Shown here: positions 46,528-56,810 of the stretch, one piece after another
How positions within the stretch are numbered: position 1 is the stretch's first letter
Layout: every line of letters starts with the position of its first letter
NCBI GenBank assembly: GCA_002794775.1
Contig: NBAY01000004.1
Location: 992,001 to 1,056,000, forward strand
Direction of reading: 5' to 3'
Length of the DNA: 64,000 bases
From: Porodaedalea pini
Taxonomy: Eukaryota; Basidiomycota; Agaricomycetes; Hymenochaetales; Hymenochaetaceae
Translations under genes and position numbers: made by a program
The notes under the pieces: generated by a model
Databases searched by the model: none
What the model was told of the DNA's origin: nothing
The model's input: the letters and a program-made list of their open reading frames with translations, nothing else

Positions 46528-49500
46528 AGTAGAACAAGAGACTTTGAATCCGGATCTGCTAAAATATAACCAACCGTCTGTACAATACATAGATGCAAAC
46601 AACGTCGATGGCTCTCCCTATTACAAAGTCCCCACCGGTGTGAATAAGGAAAGCGAGTACAAGCAACTGTTCATGAGGGGAACTGGTGGACGCCAGCTGG
46701 ACCTCCTCCTGAACGTCAGATGTAACGTGGAGAGTGAGATAAGGGAGGTGGACACACATGCCCTCATGGATTTGGGGTGTACGGGATCATGCATTGATGT
46801 GAGGTTCATTGAACGATACAGGTTGGAGACCAAACACTACATCAGACCCCTTGTGGTGCTCAATGCGGACAGCACACACAACGAGGCCGGTCTGATCGAG
46901 AAATATGTCAATGTCGAGCTGATGATTGGACACCACAAGGAAAAGATTGTCCTTGCTGTAACATCCCTAGCGTCATTGAACATCTTCCTTGGCTACGACT
47001 GGCTTTGATGCCACAACCCAGAGGTCGACTGGAAGACGGGTTCAATTGAATTCACCTGTTGCCCAGAGGAGTGCGTGATCAAGAAGGAGGTTGTGGAGGA
47101 GATGAGGAGGGTGAGAGAGGTGCAAATGGACAAGGCGTCCTGGCCCACATACCTCAACAACTTTGCCAACATCTTCAGCGAGAAAGGCTTTGAAAAGCTA
47201 CCGGAACATCGCCCCTGGGATCACATCATCAACTTGAAACCCAACTTCAAGCCTAGCGACTGCAAGATCTATCCGCTGACACTGACGGAACAGCAGTCGC
47301 TGAAGGACTTCCTCAAAGAGAACTTGAAGTCGGGCCGCATACGAAAGTCGATCTCACTGATGGCATCGCCCTTCTTTTTCATTAAGAAGGCCAACAAATC
47401 GCTATACCCGATCCAGGACTACCGTAAACTCAATGACGGCACAATCAAGAACAAGTATCCTCTCCCCCTCATCGACAAACTGGTTGACAAGGTCAAGAAG
47501 GCGAAGTTCATCACCAAACTTGATCTTCGCTGGGGATACTACAATGTCCAGATCCGAGAAGGCAATGAATGGAAGGCAGCATTCTGCATGAACATGGGTC
47601 TTTTTGAACCAACAGTCATGTTCTTTGGTCTTTGCAACACACTGGCAATGTTCCAGGCTTTTGTCAACCACATCTTCAAGGGACTGATCTACAATAACTT
47701 GATCATTGTCTATCTCGATGATATACTGATTCTCTCGCAAACTCTCGAGGAACATATCGAGACATCGAGGTGCATACTTCAGATCCTGCAAGAAAACGGT
47801 CTATACCTGAAGCCCAAAAAGTGCGAGTTCAACACCAAAGTCGTAAAGTACCTCAGCCACATCATCAGTAATGGTGAGATCAGGGTGGATCCGGTGAAGA
47901 TGGAAGCAATCGCAAATTGGCCAGTTCTGCAGAACCTCAAACAGCTGCAACAATTCCTTGGCATGGGCAACTGGCTGCGATGGTTCATCAAGGACTACAG
48001 CAAGGTGGTCCATCCACTGACATCGCTGACAGGCAAGAAAGACTGGGTATGGGAGACCGAACAGCAGGAGGCGTTCGAGGAGTTGAGACAACATCTCTGC
48101 TCACCTCCAGTCCTGGCCATTGCAAACGATAAGGGCCCTTTCCGTGTCGAAGTGGACTCATCAAACTTTGCACTCGGAGGTGTGTTGTTGCAGAAGCAGG
48201 AAGGCAAGTGGAGGGTAGTCACCTACAGGTCAGAAGTGCTCCTGCCAGCAGAACGAAACTATGAGATCTATGACAAGGAGATGCTCGCAATCGTTTCGGC
48301 ACTCAAGGAATGGAGACAGTACCTTCTTGGTGCCCGTCACAAGATCGAGATCTGGTCCGACCACACCAACCTCACCTACTTCAGGTCAGTGCAGAAGCTG
48401 AGCTATCACCAAGCTTGTTGGCGGACAGAGCTCGAGGAATTCGACTTCCACCTCGAGCACAAGTCAGGGAAGACGATGGGCAAGGCTGACCTACTGTCGC
48501 GCAAGGCTGGCTACAATGAGGGCAAGGATGACAATGACAGTGTCGTGTTCATCAAGGAGAAGTGGCTGAATCGTGGGGTGGTGAGGACATCATGTGACGA
48601 GGTGTTGGAATGAGTGGGTGAGGCGCAGAGGGCGCAGAATGAGTTGGAGAGGCCAACAGGGATGACAGAGGTCGACGGTTTGTGGTGGATAAAGGGCAAG
48701 GTATACGTCCTGTCGACAATAAAGGAATCTGTGTTGCAGGAGTGTCACAACTCGGTACTGGCTGGGCATCCAGGAGCATCAAAAACGGTGGAGCTTGTCC
48801 ATCGAGACTTCTGGTGGGCGTCGATGTTCTCCGACGTCCGAGCGTATGTCCAAGGGTGTGATCGTTGTCAGTGAACAAAGGCTCTGAGGGCGTCGAGGTC
48901 AAGGCCACTTCAACCGAACGCAGTCCCTGAAGGTTCTTGGGAAATTGTTACAGTTGATCTCATCGGAGAGCTCCCAGACTCGAAGGGACATAATGTGATC
49001 TGCATCCTCATGGATAGATTCTCGAAGCAGATGCACACAATCCCGACGATGACAAAGCTGTCAGCGGAAGGCATGGCTCAGTTGTACTGCAACCACGTCT
49101 TCTGCCTCCACGGCCTACCAAAGAAGATTATCCATGACCGTGGCATGCAGTTCGACGTGTCGATGATGAAGGAGCTATACAAACTCCTGCACATTGAAGG
49201 CAACCTGTCAACGGCATATCACCCGCAGACAGACGGTCAGATGGAATGTGTTAACCAAGAGCTCGAACAGTACCTTAGGCTCTTCATTAACCATCGGCAA
49301 TCAGACTGGAAGGACTGGCTCCCCCTCGCAGAGTTCGCATACAACAACCGCGAACACTCAGCGACAAAGATGTCCCCCTTCTATGCAAATACAGGACGTC
49401 ACCCTCTAAGCTTCGACACGATGTGAACCTCCTCTGCCAACATGTCAGCAGAAGAATTTGTGAAACACATCAAGGAGACTCATCGTGTCGTGAAAGACAA

Positions 49501-50431
49501 CCTGATCAAGGCAGCTGAGGACATGAAATGCTACCATGACTGAACAGCAGGGATGTTGGTGGAGTACCAGCCCAGCAACAAGGTCTTCCTCAACGGTCAG
49601 AACATCAGCACAGATGCACCGACAAAGAAGCTAGCAGACAAGTGGTATGGACCCTTCAAAATTGTTGACAAGGTGGGTGTGAGCGCTGTAGAGCCGTGCC
49701 GGTCATCCCATCACCGCCGATCACTCCAGAAGCACTCGAGAACTGGTTCCGATGCATACCGATCAGTACCAGACTGAATCTGATCGGTCCGGTTTCAAAT
49801 CAGAACCCTGCGATCATGTCAGCAACACATTCCAAGACCTCCGAATGCATATCAGAACGTACCGGAGATCTTATCAGGACAATTAGGGACGCGGTCACAT
49901 GGAGCATACAGCCAAGATGCGTACTGGACTGCTGTCCGATGGCGGGGACCACGTACCGATTGGACGATCTGAGTTCTGGTGGAGCACTGGTATGGTCGGA
50001 CGTGATGCGGATGTTTTTCTTCATTATGATTTATGTTTTTCCTATGTTCTTCGGATTTCTATGCTCTCTATGCATGCCTCTAGGACCTATGACTTTTCCT
50101 TTCGACGTCTCTATGTTTCAACTGATATGCACATTATGCCTGTATGGAGTTTATTAACTGTAGATAGATCTTTGGACTTAGTATAAATATGCACCCCATG
50201 TCGTAGGTAGAGGATAAGTCAGTTCTACCGCAGAGTCTCCCTCAGATAGGGTAACTTGAGTGCGACCCGTCTTAGTCCTCGTAAAACCCGTAGTCGTTCC
50301 GTCTCCATCTTAGCATCTCATCTCTTGAAACCGTCTCTTGTCTCTTACTCCATAACTCGAACCTCGTCGCTTGTTGTGATCACATCGTACTGGTGTTGAT
50401 TACCCATGCGTACCGACTCCGTACCGGTCAA

Positions 50432-50854
50432 TGTTAGGCGGAAGCCCGGGAGACGGCTCGGACTGGGCAGGCCTCGGCTGACTGTCGTCTGGGACGTGCT
50501 ATACTCGAGCGTAGACTCGGGACACGCTTACTCAGGCTAGGTCGACGCGGAGGTAAGAGGATTAATATAAGACTAGACTAATACAAGGGGGGCGAGTCTC
50601 ACCTAGGTCGACGCGGAGGTAAGAGGAAAAGCAGAACAAGGAGTTCATGCGATTCCTGAGACCTTATATAGCGACGACCGTGAGACTATATTACTTAACA
50701 TTACATAACGAGTGGGAATGGAACGAATGAAGGTCGTGTAGAGGGAGTGTGGGAAGTGATTGGAAAGATGATTAAAGATAATGAAAAGGAGCAATTAACA
50801 GAAACGAAAAAGGAAAAGGGAAAATAAAGAAAAGGGGAAGTCCGAGTCCTGACA
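50432..50854 (-). repeat. 3' LTR of layer-6 element
   Basis: Matches the 5' LTR at every position compared by eye. It directly follows the pol stop codon TAA (50855-50857). Confidence 0.93.
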
Positions 50855-53800
50855 TTACCCCCCCCTCAAGGTTGGGCGTCCCGACCAACCGAGATCGCGG
50901 TCGTCTGGCTCGGTGTCGACGAAGAGTGGACGGAGTCGTGAGCGAGGGATATCGAGTTTGCGGGGAGCGCCGGGGTGTTTGAGGTAGAATTCAGCAATTG
51001 CCTCCTTTGCGTTCTCGCCGAAGTCCGTCTCCGGTTGCCAGGTCGGTTCGTTGTACCCGACCCACTTGACGAGGTACTGTAGTTTACCTCGGTGCAGACG
51101 TGAGTCAATGACCTCTTCAACCTCGTATTCCTCTTCGTTGTCGACGATTTCCGGTGGTGGTGGTGGCGGTAGCTTCTGGCTCTCAAACGACGGTTCAACG
51201 GCGGGTTTTAACAGGGCTTCGTTGAAGACAGGGTGGACCTTTTTCCATCGCTTCGGGAGTTTGAGCTTGTACGCGCTCGCTCCTACCTTGTCAACGACGT
51301 CAAAGGGGCCGTACCATTTGTCTGCAAGTTTCTTTGTCGGCGAGTCTGTACTGATGTTTCGCCCGTCAAGGAAAACCTTGTCGCCAGCCTTGTACTCCAC
51401 CGATGCTCCTGCCGTCCGGTCATGGTAGCGTTTCATGTCTTCTGCTGCCTTGACCAGATTGTCCCTTGCCGCGCGATGGGTCTCCTTGATGTGCTTCGCG
51501 AATTCTTCTGCCGACATGTTGGTAGAGGAAGTTCGTACGGCGTCGAAGCTCCTAGGGTGACGTCCAGTGTTCGCGTAGAAGGGTGACATCCTTGTCGCCG
51601 AGTGTTCTCGGTTGTTGTAGGCGAACTCTGCGAGAGGAAGCCAGTCTTTCCAGTCTGACTGCCGATGGTCAACGAAGAGCCGGAGGTACTGTTCGAGCTC
51701 TTGGTTGACGCGTTCCGTCTGACCGTCAGTTTGCGGGTGATACGCCGTCGACGGGTTGCCTTCGATGTGTAGGAGTTTGTACAGCTCCCTCATCATTGAT
51801 GCGTCAAACTGCGTGCCTCGGTCATGGATGATCTTTTTTGGCAAGCCATGGAGACGGAAAACGTGGTCGCGGTACAGTTGAGCCATGCCTTCCGCTGACA
51901 ATTTTGTCGTCGTCGGGATCGCGTGCATCTGTTTCGAGAACCTATCGACGAAAACGCAGATTGCGTTGTGCCCCTTGGAGTCCGGGAGTTCTCCGATGAG
52001 GTCGACCGTGACAATTTCCCAGGGACCTTCAGGGACCGCGTTTGGATGAAGTGGCCTCGATCTTGATGCCCTCAGAGCCTTCGTTCGTTGGCAGCGGTCA
52101 CATCCTCGGACGTATGCTCGGACATCGGAGAACATCGACGCCCACCAGAAGTCTCGACGTACCAGTTCGACCGTCTTCGACGATCCCGGATGTCCTGCCA
52201 GGGTCGAGTCGTGGCACTCTCTCAACACCGCTTCCTTCATTGTCGACGGCACGTACACCTTGCCTTTCATTCGCCACAACCCGTCGACTTCTACCATATT
52301 CGTCGGCCTTTCCGACTCGTCTTGTGCCCTCTGCGCTTCACCCACTCGTTCCAACACTTCATCCCGCGACGTCCTCACTATTCCACGATTCAACCACTTT
52401 TCCTTGATGAAGACGATGCCGTCGTTGTCATCCTGGCCCTTGTCGTAACCTGCCTTGCGCGATAATAGGTCCGCCTTGCCCATCGTCTTCCCCGACTTGT
52501 GTTCGAGGTGGAAGTCAAACTCTTCGAGTTCGGTTCGCCAGCGGGCTTGACGGTAGCTCAGCTTCTGCGCTGACCTGAAGTAGGTGAGGTTAGCGTGGTC
52601 GGACCAGATTTCGATCGTGTGGCGAGCGCCGAGGAGGTATTGTCGCCATTCCTTGAGTGCCGAAACGATCGCGAGCATCTCCTTGTCGTAGATCTCGTAG
52701 TTTCGTTCAGCGGGTAGGAGCGCTTCTGACCTATAGGCAATCACCCTCCACTTCCCTTCCTGTTTTTGCAACAACACACCGCCGAGCGCAAAGTTTGACG
52801 AGTCCGCTTCTACGCGGAAAGGACCCTCGTCGTTGGCGATGGCTAAGACTGGAGGTGAGCAGAGACGTCGTCTCAGCTCCTCGAACGCTTCCTGCTGTTC
52901 GGTCTCCCATACCCAGTCCTTCTTGCCCGTTAACGACGTCAGCGGATGGACCACCTTACTGTAGTCCTTGATGAACCGTCGTAGCCAGTTACCCATGCCG
53001 AGGAATTGTTGTAGCTGTTTCAGGTTTCGTGGAACCGGCCAGTTCGCAATCGCCTCCGTCTTTGCTGGGTCAGCCTTGATCTCGCCATTACCGATGATGT
53101 GGCCGAGGTATTTGACGACCTTGGCGTCAAATTCGCACTTCTCCGGCTTCAGGTACAGGCCATTCTCTCGCAGGATCTGAAGGACGCGCCTCGACGTGTC
53201 TATATGTTCCTCAATGGTCTCCGAGAGGATCAATATGTCGTCGAGGTATACGATGATCAGGTTAGCGTAAATCAGTTCCTTGAAGATGTGATTGACAAAA
53301 GCCTGGAAAGTTGCCGGGGCGTTGCAGAGACCAAAGAACATGACCGTCGGTTCGAAGAGGCCCATGTTTGTGCGAAACGCTGCTTTCCATTCGTCACCCT
53401 CGCGGATCCGGATATTGTAGTACCCCCAGCGAAGGTCAAGCTTAGTGATGTACTTCGCTTTCTTGACCTTGTCGACGAGTTCGTCAATGAGAGGGAGGGG
53501 ATACTTGTTCTTGATCGTACCGTCATTGAGCTTACGGTAATCCTGGATCGGGCGTAGCGATTTGTCGGCCTTCTTAATGAAGAAGAAGGGCGACGCCATG
53601 GGCGATATCGACCGTCGAATGCGACCCGACTTCAAGTTTTCATCGAGGAAGTCCTTGAGTGACTGTTGCTCTGTTGGCGTGAGCGGGTAGATTTTACAGT
53701 CACTTGGTTTGAAGTCGGGCTTCAAGTCGATGACGTGGTCCCACGGTCGGTGTTCCGGTAGCTTTTCAAAGCCTTTTTCGCTAAAGACGTCGGCGTAGTC

Positions 53801-54445
53801 GTTGAGGTATGCGGGCCAGGACTCCTTGTCCATTCGCACCTCTCTCACCCTCCTCGTCTCCTCCGCTGCTTTCCACACCCTCCGCATGCCTCCCTCGTCG
53901 TCCTTCTCTACCACGCATTCACCTGGACAGCGAGTAAAGTCGAGTGTCCCCGTCTTCCAGTTGACCTCTGGATTGTGTCGTCGAAGCCAGTCGTACCCCA
54001 GGAAGATGTTAGAAGACGCCAATGAGGTTACTGCCAGGACGATCTGTTCCTTATGATGATCGATCGTGAGTTCAACGTCAACGTATTCCTCGATCAACCC
54101 AGCTTCGTTGTGCGTGCCGTCGGCATTGAGCACTGCAAGGGGTCGGATATACCGCTTCGTCTCTAGCCCATACCGTTCGACGAACCTCACATCGATGCAC
54201 GATCCTGTACATCCCGAGTCTACGAGTGCGTGAGCGTCTACCTCCCTCACTTCACCTTTCACACTGTGTCCGACGTTCAGGAGAAGGTCCAGCTGGCGTC
54301 CGCCAGTTCCTCTCATGAACAACTGCTCGTATCCTTCACTTCTTTTCACACTGGTGGGGACTTCATACTCCGGAAAACCATCGACGTCGTTCGCATCTAC
54401 GTGTTGTACAGACGGTTGGTTATATTTTAACGAGTCCGGATTCAA
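50855..54445 (-). CDS. pol: Layer-6 Pol (protease, RT, RNase H, integrase, chromodomain)
   Basis: Open for about 1,196 codons from 54445, plus about 20 codons upstream to the frameshift site; it has no ATG start of its own near the beginning. Domains, counted from 54445: aspartic protease DSGCTG (76-81); reverse transcriptase with KLDLRWGYYN (about 335), FGLCNAPATFQ and YLDD (400-403); RNase H with VEADSSNFALGG (about 545); integrase with an HHCC zinc finger (ECHDSTLAGHPG ... CDRCQ, about 755-795), then catalytic VDLIGE, HDRGTQFD and QTDGQTERVNQE. The chromodomain at the C-terminus (YEVEEVIDSRLHRGKLQYLV, KWVGYNEPTWQPE) may direct integration to particular chromatin. It is expressed as Gag-Pol by -1 frameshifting. 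The last codons overlap the polypurine tract, and TAA abuts the 3' LTR. Confidence 0.96.
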   Translation of the reverse strand: MNPDSLKYNQPSVQHVDANDVDGFPEYEVPTSVKRSEGYEQLFMRGTGGRQLDLLLNVGHSVKGEVREVDAHALVDSGCTGSCIDVRFVERYGLETKRYIRPLAVLNADGTHNEAGLIEEYVDVELTIDHHKEQIVLAVTSLASSNIFLGYDWLRRHNPEVNWKTGTLDFTRCPGECVVEKDDEGGMRRVWKAAEETRRVREVRMDKESWPAYLNDYADVFSEKGFEKLPEHRPWDHVIDLKPDFKPSDCKIYPLTPTEQQSLKDFLDENLKSGRIRRSISPMASPFFFIKKADKSLRPIQDYRKLNDGTIKNKYPLPLIDELVDKVKKAKYITKLDLRWGYYNIRIREGDEWKAAFRTNMGLFEPTVMFFGLCNAPATFQAFVNHIFKELIYANLIIVYLDDILILSETIEEHIDTSRRVLQILRENGLYLKPEKCEFDAKVVKYLGHIIGNGEIKADPAKTEAIANWPVPRNLKQLQQFLGMGNWLRRFIKDYSKVVHPLTSLTGKKDWVWETEQQEAFEELRRRLCSPPVLAIANDEGPFRVEADSSNFALGGVLLQKQEGKWRVIAYRSEALLPAERNYEIYDKEMLAIVSALKEWRQYLLGARHTIEIWSDHANLTYFRSAQKLSYRQARWRTELEEFDFHLEHKSGKTMGKADLLSRKAGYDKGQDDNDGIVFIKEKWLNRGIVRTSRDEVLERVGEAQRAQDESERPTNMVEVDGLWRMKGKVYVPSTMKEAVLRECHDSTLAGHPGSSKTVELVRRDFWWASMFSDVRAYVRGCDRCQRTKALRASRSRPLHPNAVPEGPWEIVTVDLIGELPDSKGHNAICVFVDRFSKQMHAIPTTTKLSAEGMAQLYRDHVFRLHGLPKKIIHDRGTQFDASMMRELYKLLHIEGNPSTAYHPQTDGQTERVNQELEQYLRLFVDHRQSDWKDWLPLAEFAYNNREHSATRMSPFYANTGRHPRSFDAVRTSSTNMSAEEFAKHIKETHRAARDNLVKAAEDMKRYHDRTAGASVEYKAGDKVFLDGRNISTDSPTKKLADKWYGPFDVVDKVGASAYKLKLPKRWKKVHPVFNEALLKPAVEPSFESQKLPPPPPPEIVDNEEEYEVEEVIDSRLHRGKLQYLVKWVGYNEPTWQPETDFGENAKEAIAEFYLKHPGAPRKLDIPRSRLRPLFVDTEPDDRDLGWSGRPTLRGG

Positions 54446-54461
54446 AGTCCCTTGTTCTTCC

Positions 54462-54505
54462 CGGTCAGTCGCCCCGATGGCTACGCCTGACCACTCGCAA
54501 AACCC
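54462..54505 (-). promoter_or_regulatory. -1 ribosomal frameshift signal, layer 6
   Basis: Slippery heptamer G GGT TTT in the gag frame (complement AAAACCC, 54499-54505). A 5-nt spacer follows (GCGAG), then a 7-bp stem (TGGTCAG, 54487-54493, with CTGACCG, 54462-54468) and an 18-nt loop. The shift leads into TGC GAG TGG, the pol frame, which has a stop only a few codons upstream of the heptamer. Confidence 0.8.
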
Positions 54506-55560
54506 TGCGAGTCAACGACCTCTTCGTCATTCTCTCCTTCCTCCACATAGTCCTCCACCGTCGACCTCCGAGTGTCTACGACTTCCTCGAAGGCTGACTC
54601 CTTCATCGCTCCGAGCTCGTCTGCGAGGATGCGGCGTTCACCAGGGGCCATCAGTTCCAGCATACGCTGGATAATCGGTTTCCCCTGCGGGCACCTGTCC
54701 TTAAAGTGGCCTTCTTGACCACAGATCCAGCAAGCTCTTCTGCGACGTGCCTCGTTCATAGAGACGTCCATCGGTTGTCCGATACCTCCGAACGTGACGC
54801 CGGTCGCGTCGCGTTTGTCGACGTGCGGGGTTGCAACTTGGCGCCGAGCTGGGGGTGCCGGTTGTTGTTGGCGAGGTTGCGGTATGAACGGGCGGCCTCG
54901 TTGAATCGCGCGGATCTGCTGTTCTCCGCGATCGATCTCGATAGCTTTGTTCTTCCACGCCTCATACGTTGTCGGTACGGGCGTCGACCTCAGCACGCCG
55001 CGGACTACCTCGATGTTCATTGCTCGCTTGAGGCGGTCGCAGATAACGCTGTCGTCTTTCAGTTCCGCCCGCTTGATGATGACGTCAAGTTGTTGGAAGA
55101 ACTTATCCGCGGTGAGGTCCTTCTGAACCTTCTCCCGGAAATCCTTCAGCGCAGCTTCCTTTCGGTTCGGATCGTCGAACGAGGCGTCGAGTCGTTCCTG
55201 GAATCTTTCCCAGCTGTCCGTGAAGGTAACGATTCCCGCCGTTGTCGACTCCTCGACGTAGTTCTGCGCCCACGTTGCCGCATTACCACCCTTCAGGTAG
55301 GAGAGAGCTACGTAGATCTTACTCTCCGACGTAGGGTATCGGTTTGGGTTCGCGGACACGAAAAGAAGGACTTCGCGTCTGAAGTCAAGGTAATCGTCGC
55401 CACCAGTGAATTCACGTGGTCGGGCGACGTCTATGTTGGGGGTCGGGGGGTTAGCGGCCGCGACCGGTGCTGGGGCGTTGTTCGCCTGATGGGCGAAGGC
55501 ATTCGCAACGATGGCCGCGATCTGCGCCATTTGCTGTTGGCTGAAACCTTCTGCTGACAT
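54481..55560 (-). CDS. gag: Layer-6 Gag
   Basis: 359-residue structural protein that forms the virus-like particle. The ATG at 55560 is the first one I find downstream of the LTR in element sense; the frame is open further upstream without an ATG. The start is MSAEGFSQQQMAQIAAIVAN. The capsid region has FTGGDDYLDFRREVLLF, YLKGGNAATWAQNYVE, FTDSWERFQERLDASF, DKFFQQLDVIIKRAEL and NIEVVRGVLRS. A CCHC zinc knuckle (CWICGQEGHFKDRC) follows at about residue 285, then an acidic tail. It ends GFASGQA with TAG at 54481-54483. The slippery heptamer lies six codons before the stop. No damage is seen. Confidence 0.95.
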   Translation of the reverse strand: MSAEGFSQQQMAQIAAIVANAFAHQANNAPAPVAAANPPTPNIDVARPREFTGGDDYLDFRREVLLFVSANPNRYPTSESKIYVALSYLKGGNAATWAQNYVEESTTAGIVTFTDSWERFQERLDASFDDPNRKEAALKDFREKVQKDLTADKFFQQLDVIIKRAELKDDSVICDRLKRAMNIEVVRGVLRSTPVPTTYEAWKNKAIEIDRGEQQIRAIQRGRPFIPQPRQQQPAPPARRQVATPHVDKRDATGVTFGGIGQPMDVSMNEARRRRACWICGQEGHFKDRCPQGKPIIQRMLELMAPGERRILADELGAMKESAFEEVVDTRRSTVEDYVEEGENDEEVVDSQGFASGQA

Positions 55561-56253
55561 CGCGGGTTCGGGTGTTGAAGGTTCTGGGGGAGTCGGCGGC
55601 GAGGGATCTCTGTTGGTCTCGCGGTAAGGACCCGGAGTCGGTGGTAGGTTAACCGTAGATGTTGACGGTGCGGGTGACGATGGGGTAGCTGGAGGCCACC
55701 TTGCTCTCCTTCCTCGTTCGTCTGACGAATACCAGCCGTGCCGGATTTCACTCCACCAGATGTCGTGAGTGACGCCGCTGTTATTGGTCGCGACGTAGCC
55801 TGGTCGATCTGGATCCCAACGGGCTGAGGCAGGAAGGGCCCGTCGCTGTTCGTCGGTGAGATCTATCTTGACGTTGGCGGTGGGACAGGGATCGGTTGCG
55901 TGTTCGATCCGGGGTTACGCCAACGTTGAGCGGGTTCGTCAGCGAAGTTGATGACGAGGCGGTAGGATCCGAGCGAGATTACAAACGAGATTGTCGTCGA
56001 AGTTTGGACTCGTCTGGTTACCCACGTCCACGTTAGGTGCGTGCTCCACCAGAGGCTAATTCGTAGAGCCAGGGTCGGAAGATGTCGGTTGATATGTCTA
56101 CGTAATTCACGAACGTCCGAAAACGTCCGGGCAGGGTTGAGGGTTGTCGTTCAGGGGGGTTTACACGTCAAATCCGTCGAGGGGAGCGCTCCTCTAGACT
56201 GAGTGAAGGCGAGTCGACAGCGACGACGTACGCTGGGGATGAGCCTGGGTGGG

Positions 56254-56264
56254 GTTCTGCTTTT
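56254..56264 (-). promoter_or_regulatory. Self-complementary primer-binding site, layer 6
   Basis: AAAAGCAGAAC in element sense, one base inside the 5' LTR. It is the exact complement of GTTCTGCTTTT in the LTR (56461-56471), at the expected RNA 5' end. No tRNA-type TGG primer site occurs at this position. Confidence 0.8.
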
Positions 56265-56265
56265 A

Positions 56266-56688
56266 TGTTAGGCGGAAGCCCGGGAGACGGCTCGGACTGG
56301 GCAGGCCTCGGCTGACTGTCGTCTGGGACGTGCTATACTCGAGCGTAGACTCGGGACACGCTTACTCAGGCTAGGTCGACGCGGAGGTAAGAGGATTAAT
56401 ATAAGACTAGACTAATACAAGGGGGGCGAGTCTCACCTAGGTCGACGCGGAGGTAAGAGGAAAAGCAGAACAAGGAGTTCATGCGATTCCTGAGACCTTA
56501 TATAGCGACGACCGTGAGACTATATTACTTAACATTACATAACGAGTGGGAATGGAACGAATGAAGGTCGTGTAGAGGGAGTGTGGGAAGTGATTGGAAA
56601 GATGATTAAAGATAATGAAAAGGAGCAATTAACAGAAACGAAAAAGGAAAAGGGAAAATAAAGAAAAGGGGAAGTCCGAGTCCTGACA
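56266..56688 (-). repeat. 5' LTR of layer-6 element
   Basis: 423 bp (in element sense TGTCAGGACTCGG...CCGCCTAACA). The TATA box (CTATATAAGG) lies at about 56496-56505. GTTCTGCTTTT, the predicted transcript start, is at 56461-56471, about 33 nt downstream. U5 carries two copies of the CCTCTTACCTCCGCGTCGAC motif. Confidence 0.93.
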
Positions 56689-56740
56689 GTCAAGTACAGA
56701 CCCGACAGGAGTTCCCAACCTTAGTTCTTGATATCGACAC

Positions 56741-56810
56741 GTACCGGTGCGTACCGAAGCATACCAATGCGTACCGGTGCATACCGAAGTGTACCGATGC
56801 GTACTGGTAC
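56741..56810 (+). repeat. Seven-unit 10-bp tandem repeat in layer 5
   Basis: Seven consecutive units of exactly 10 bp of the form RTACCRRWGC (GTACCGGTGC, GTACCGAAGC, ATACCAATGC, GTACCGGTGC, ATACCGAAGT, GTACCGATGC, GTACTGGTAC). Two similar units lie just before the layer-6 insertion point (about 50409-50428). Without layer 6 the two groups would be about 50 bp apart. Confidence 0.85.

Larger units (their letters stand above)
50432..56688 (-). mobile_element. Layer 6: intact Tf1/sushi chromovirus
   Basis: 6,257-bp LTR retrotransposon on the minus strand. LTRs of 423 bp (50432-50854 and 56266-56688) look identical by eye and are flanked by a perfect GTCAA duplication (50427-50431, 56689-56693). 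It has complete gag and pol frames, primer-binding site (56254-56264), polypurine tract (about 50858-50867), frameshift signal and LTR promoter. All parts needed for transposition are present, so it is young and may still be active. It is close kin of layer 4. Confidence 0.96.

Noticed and set aside
54706..55557. 283-codon plus-strand open frame
   Set aside because: It is antisense to the intact gag of layer 6, with no domain of its own.
56741..56810. Tandem repeat as CRISPR
   Set aside because: 10-bp units with no spacers in a eukaryotic LTR; not a CRISPR array.
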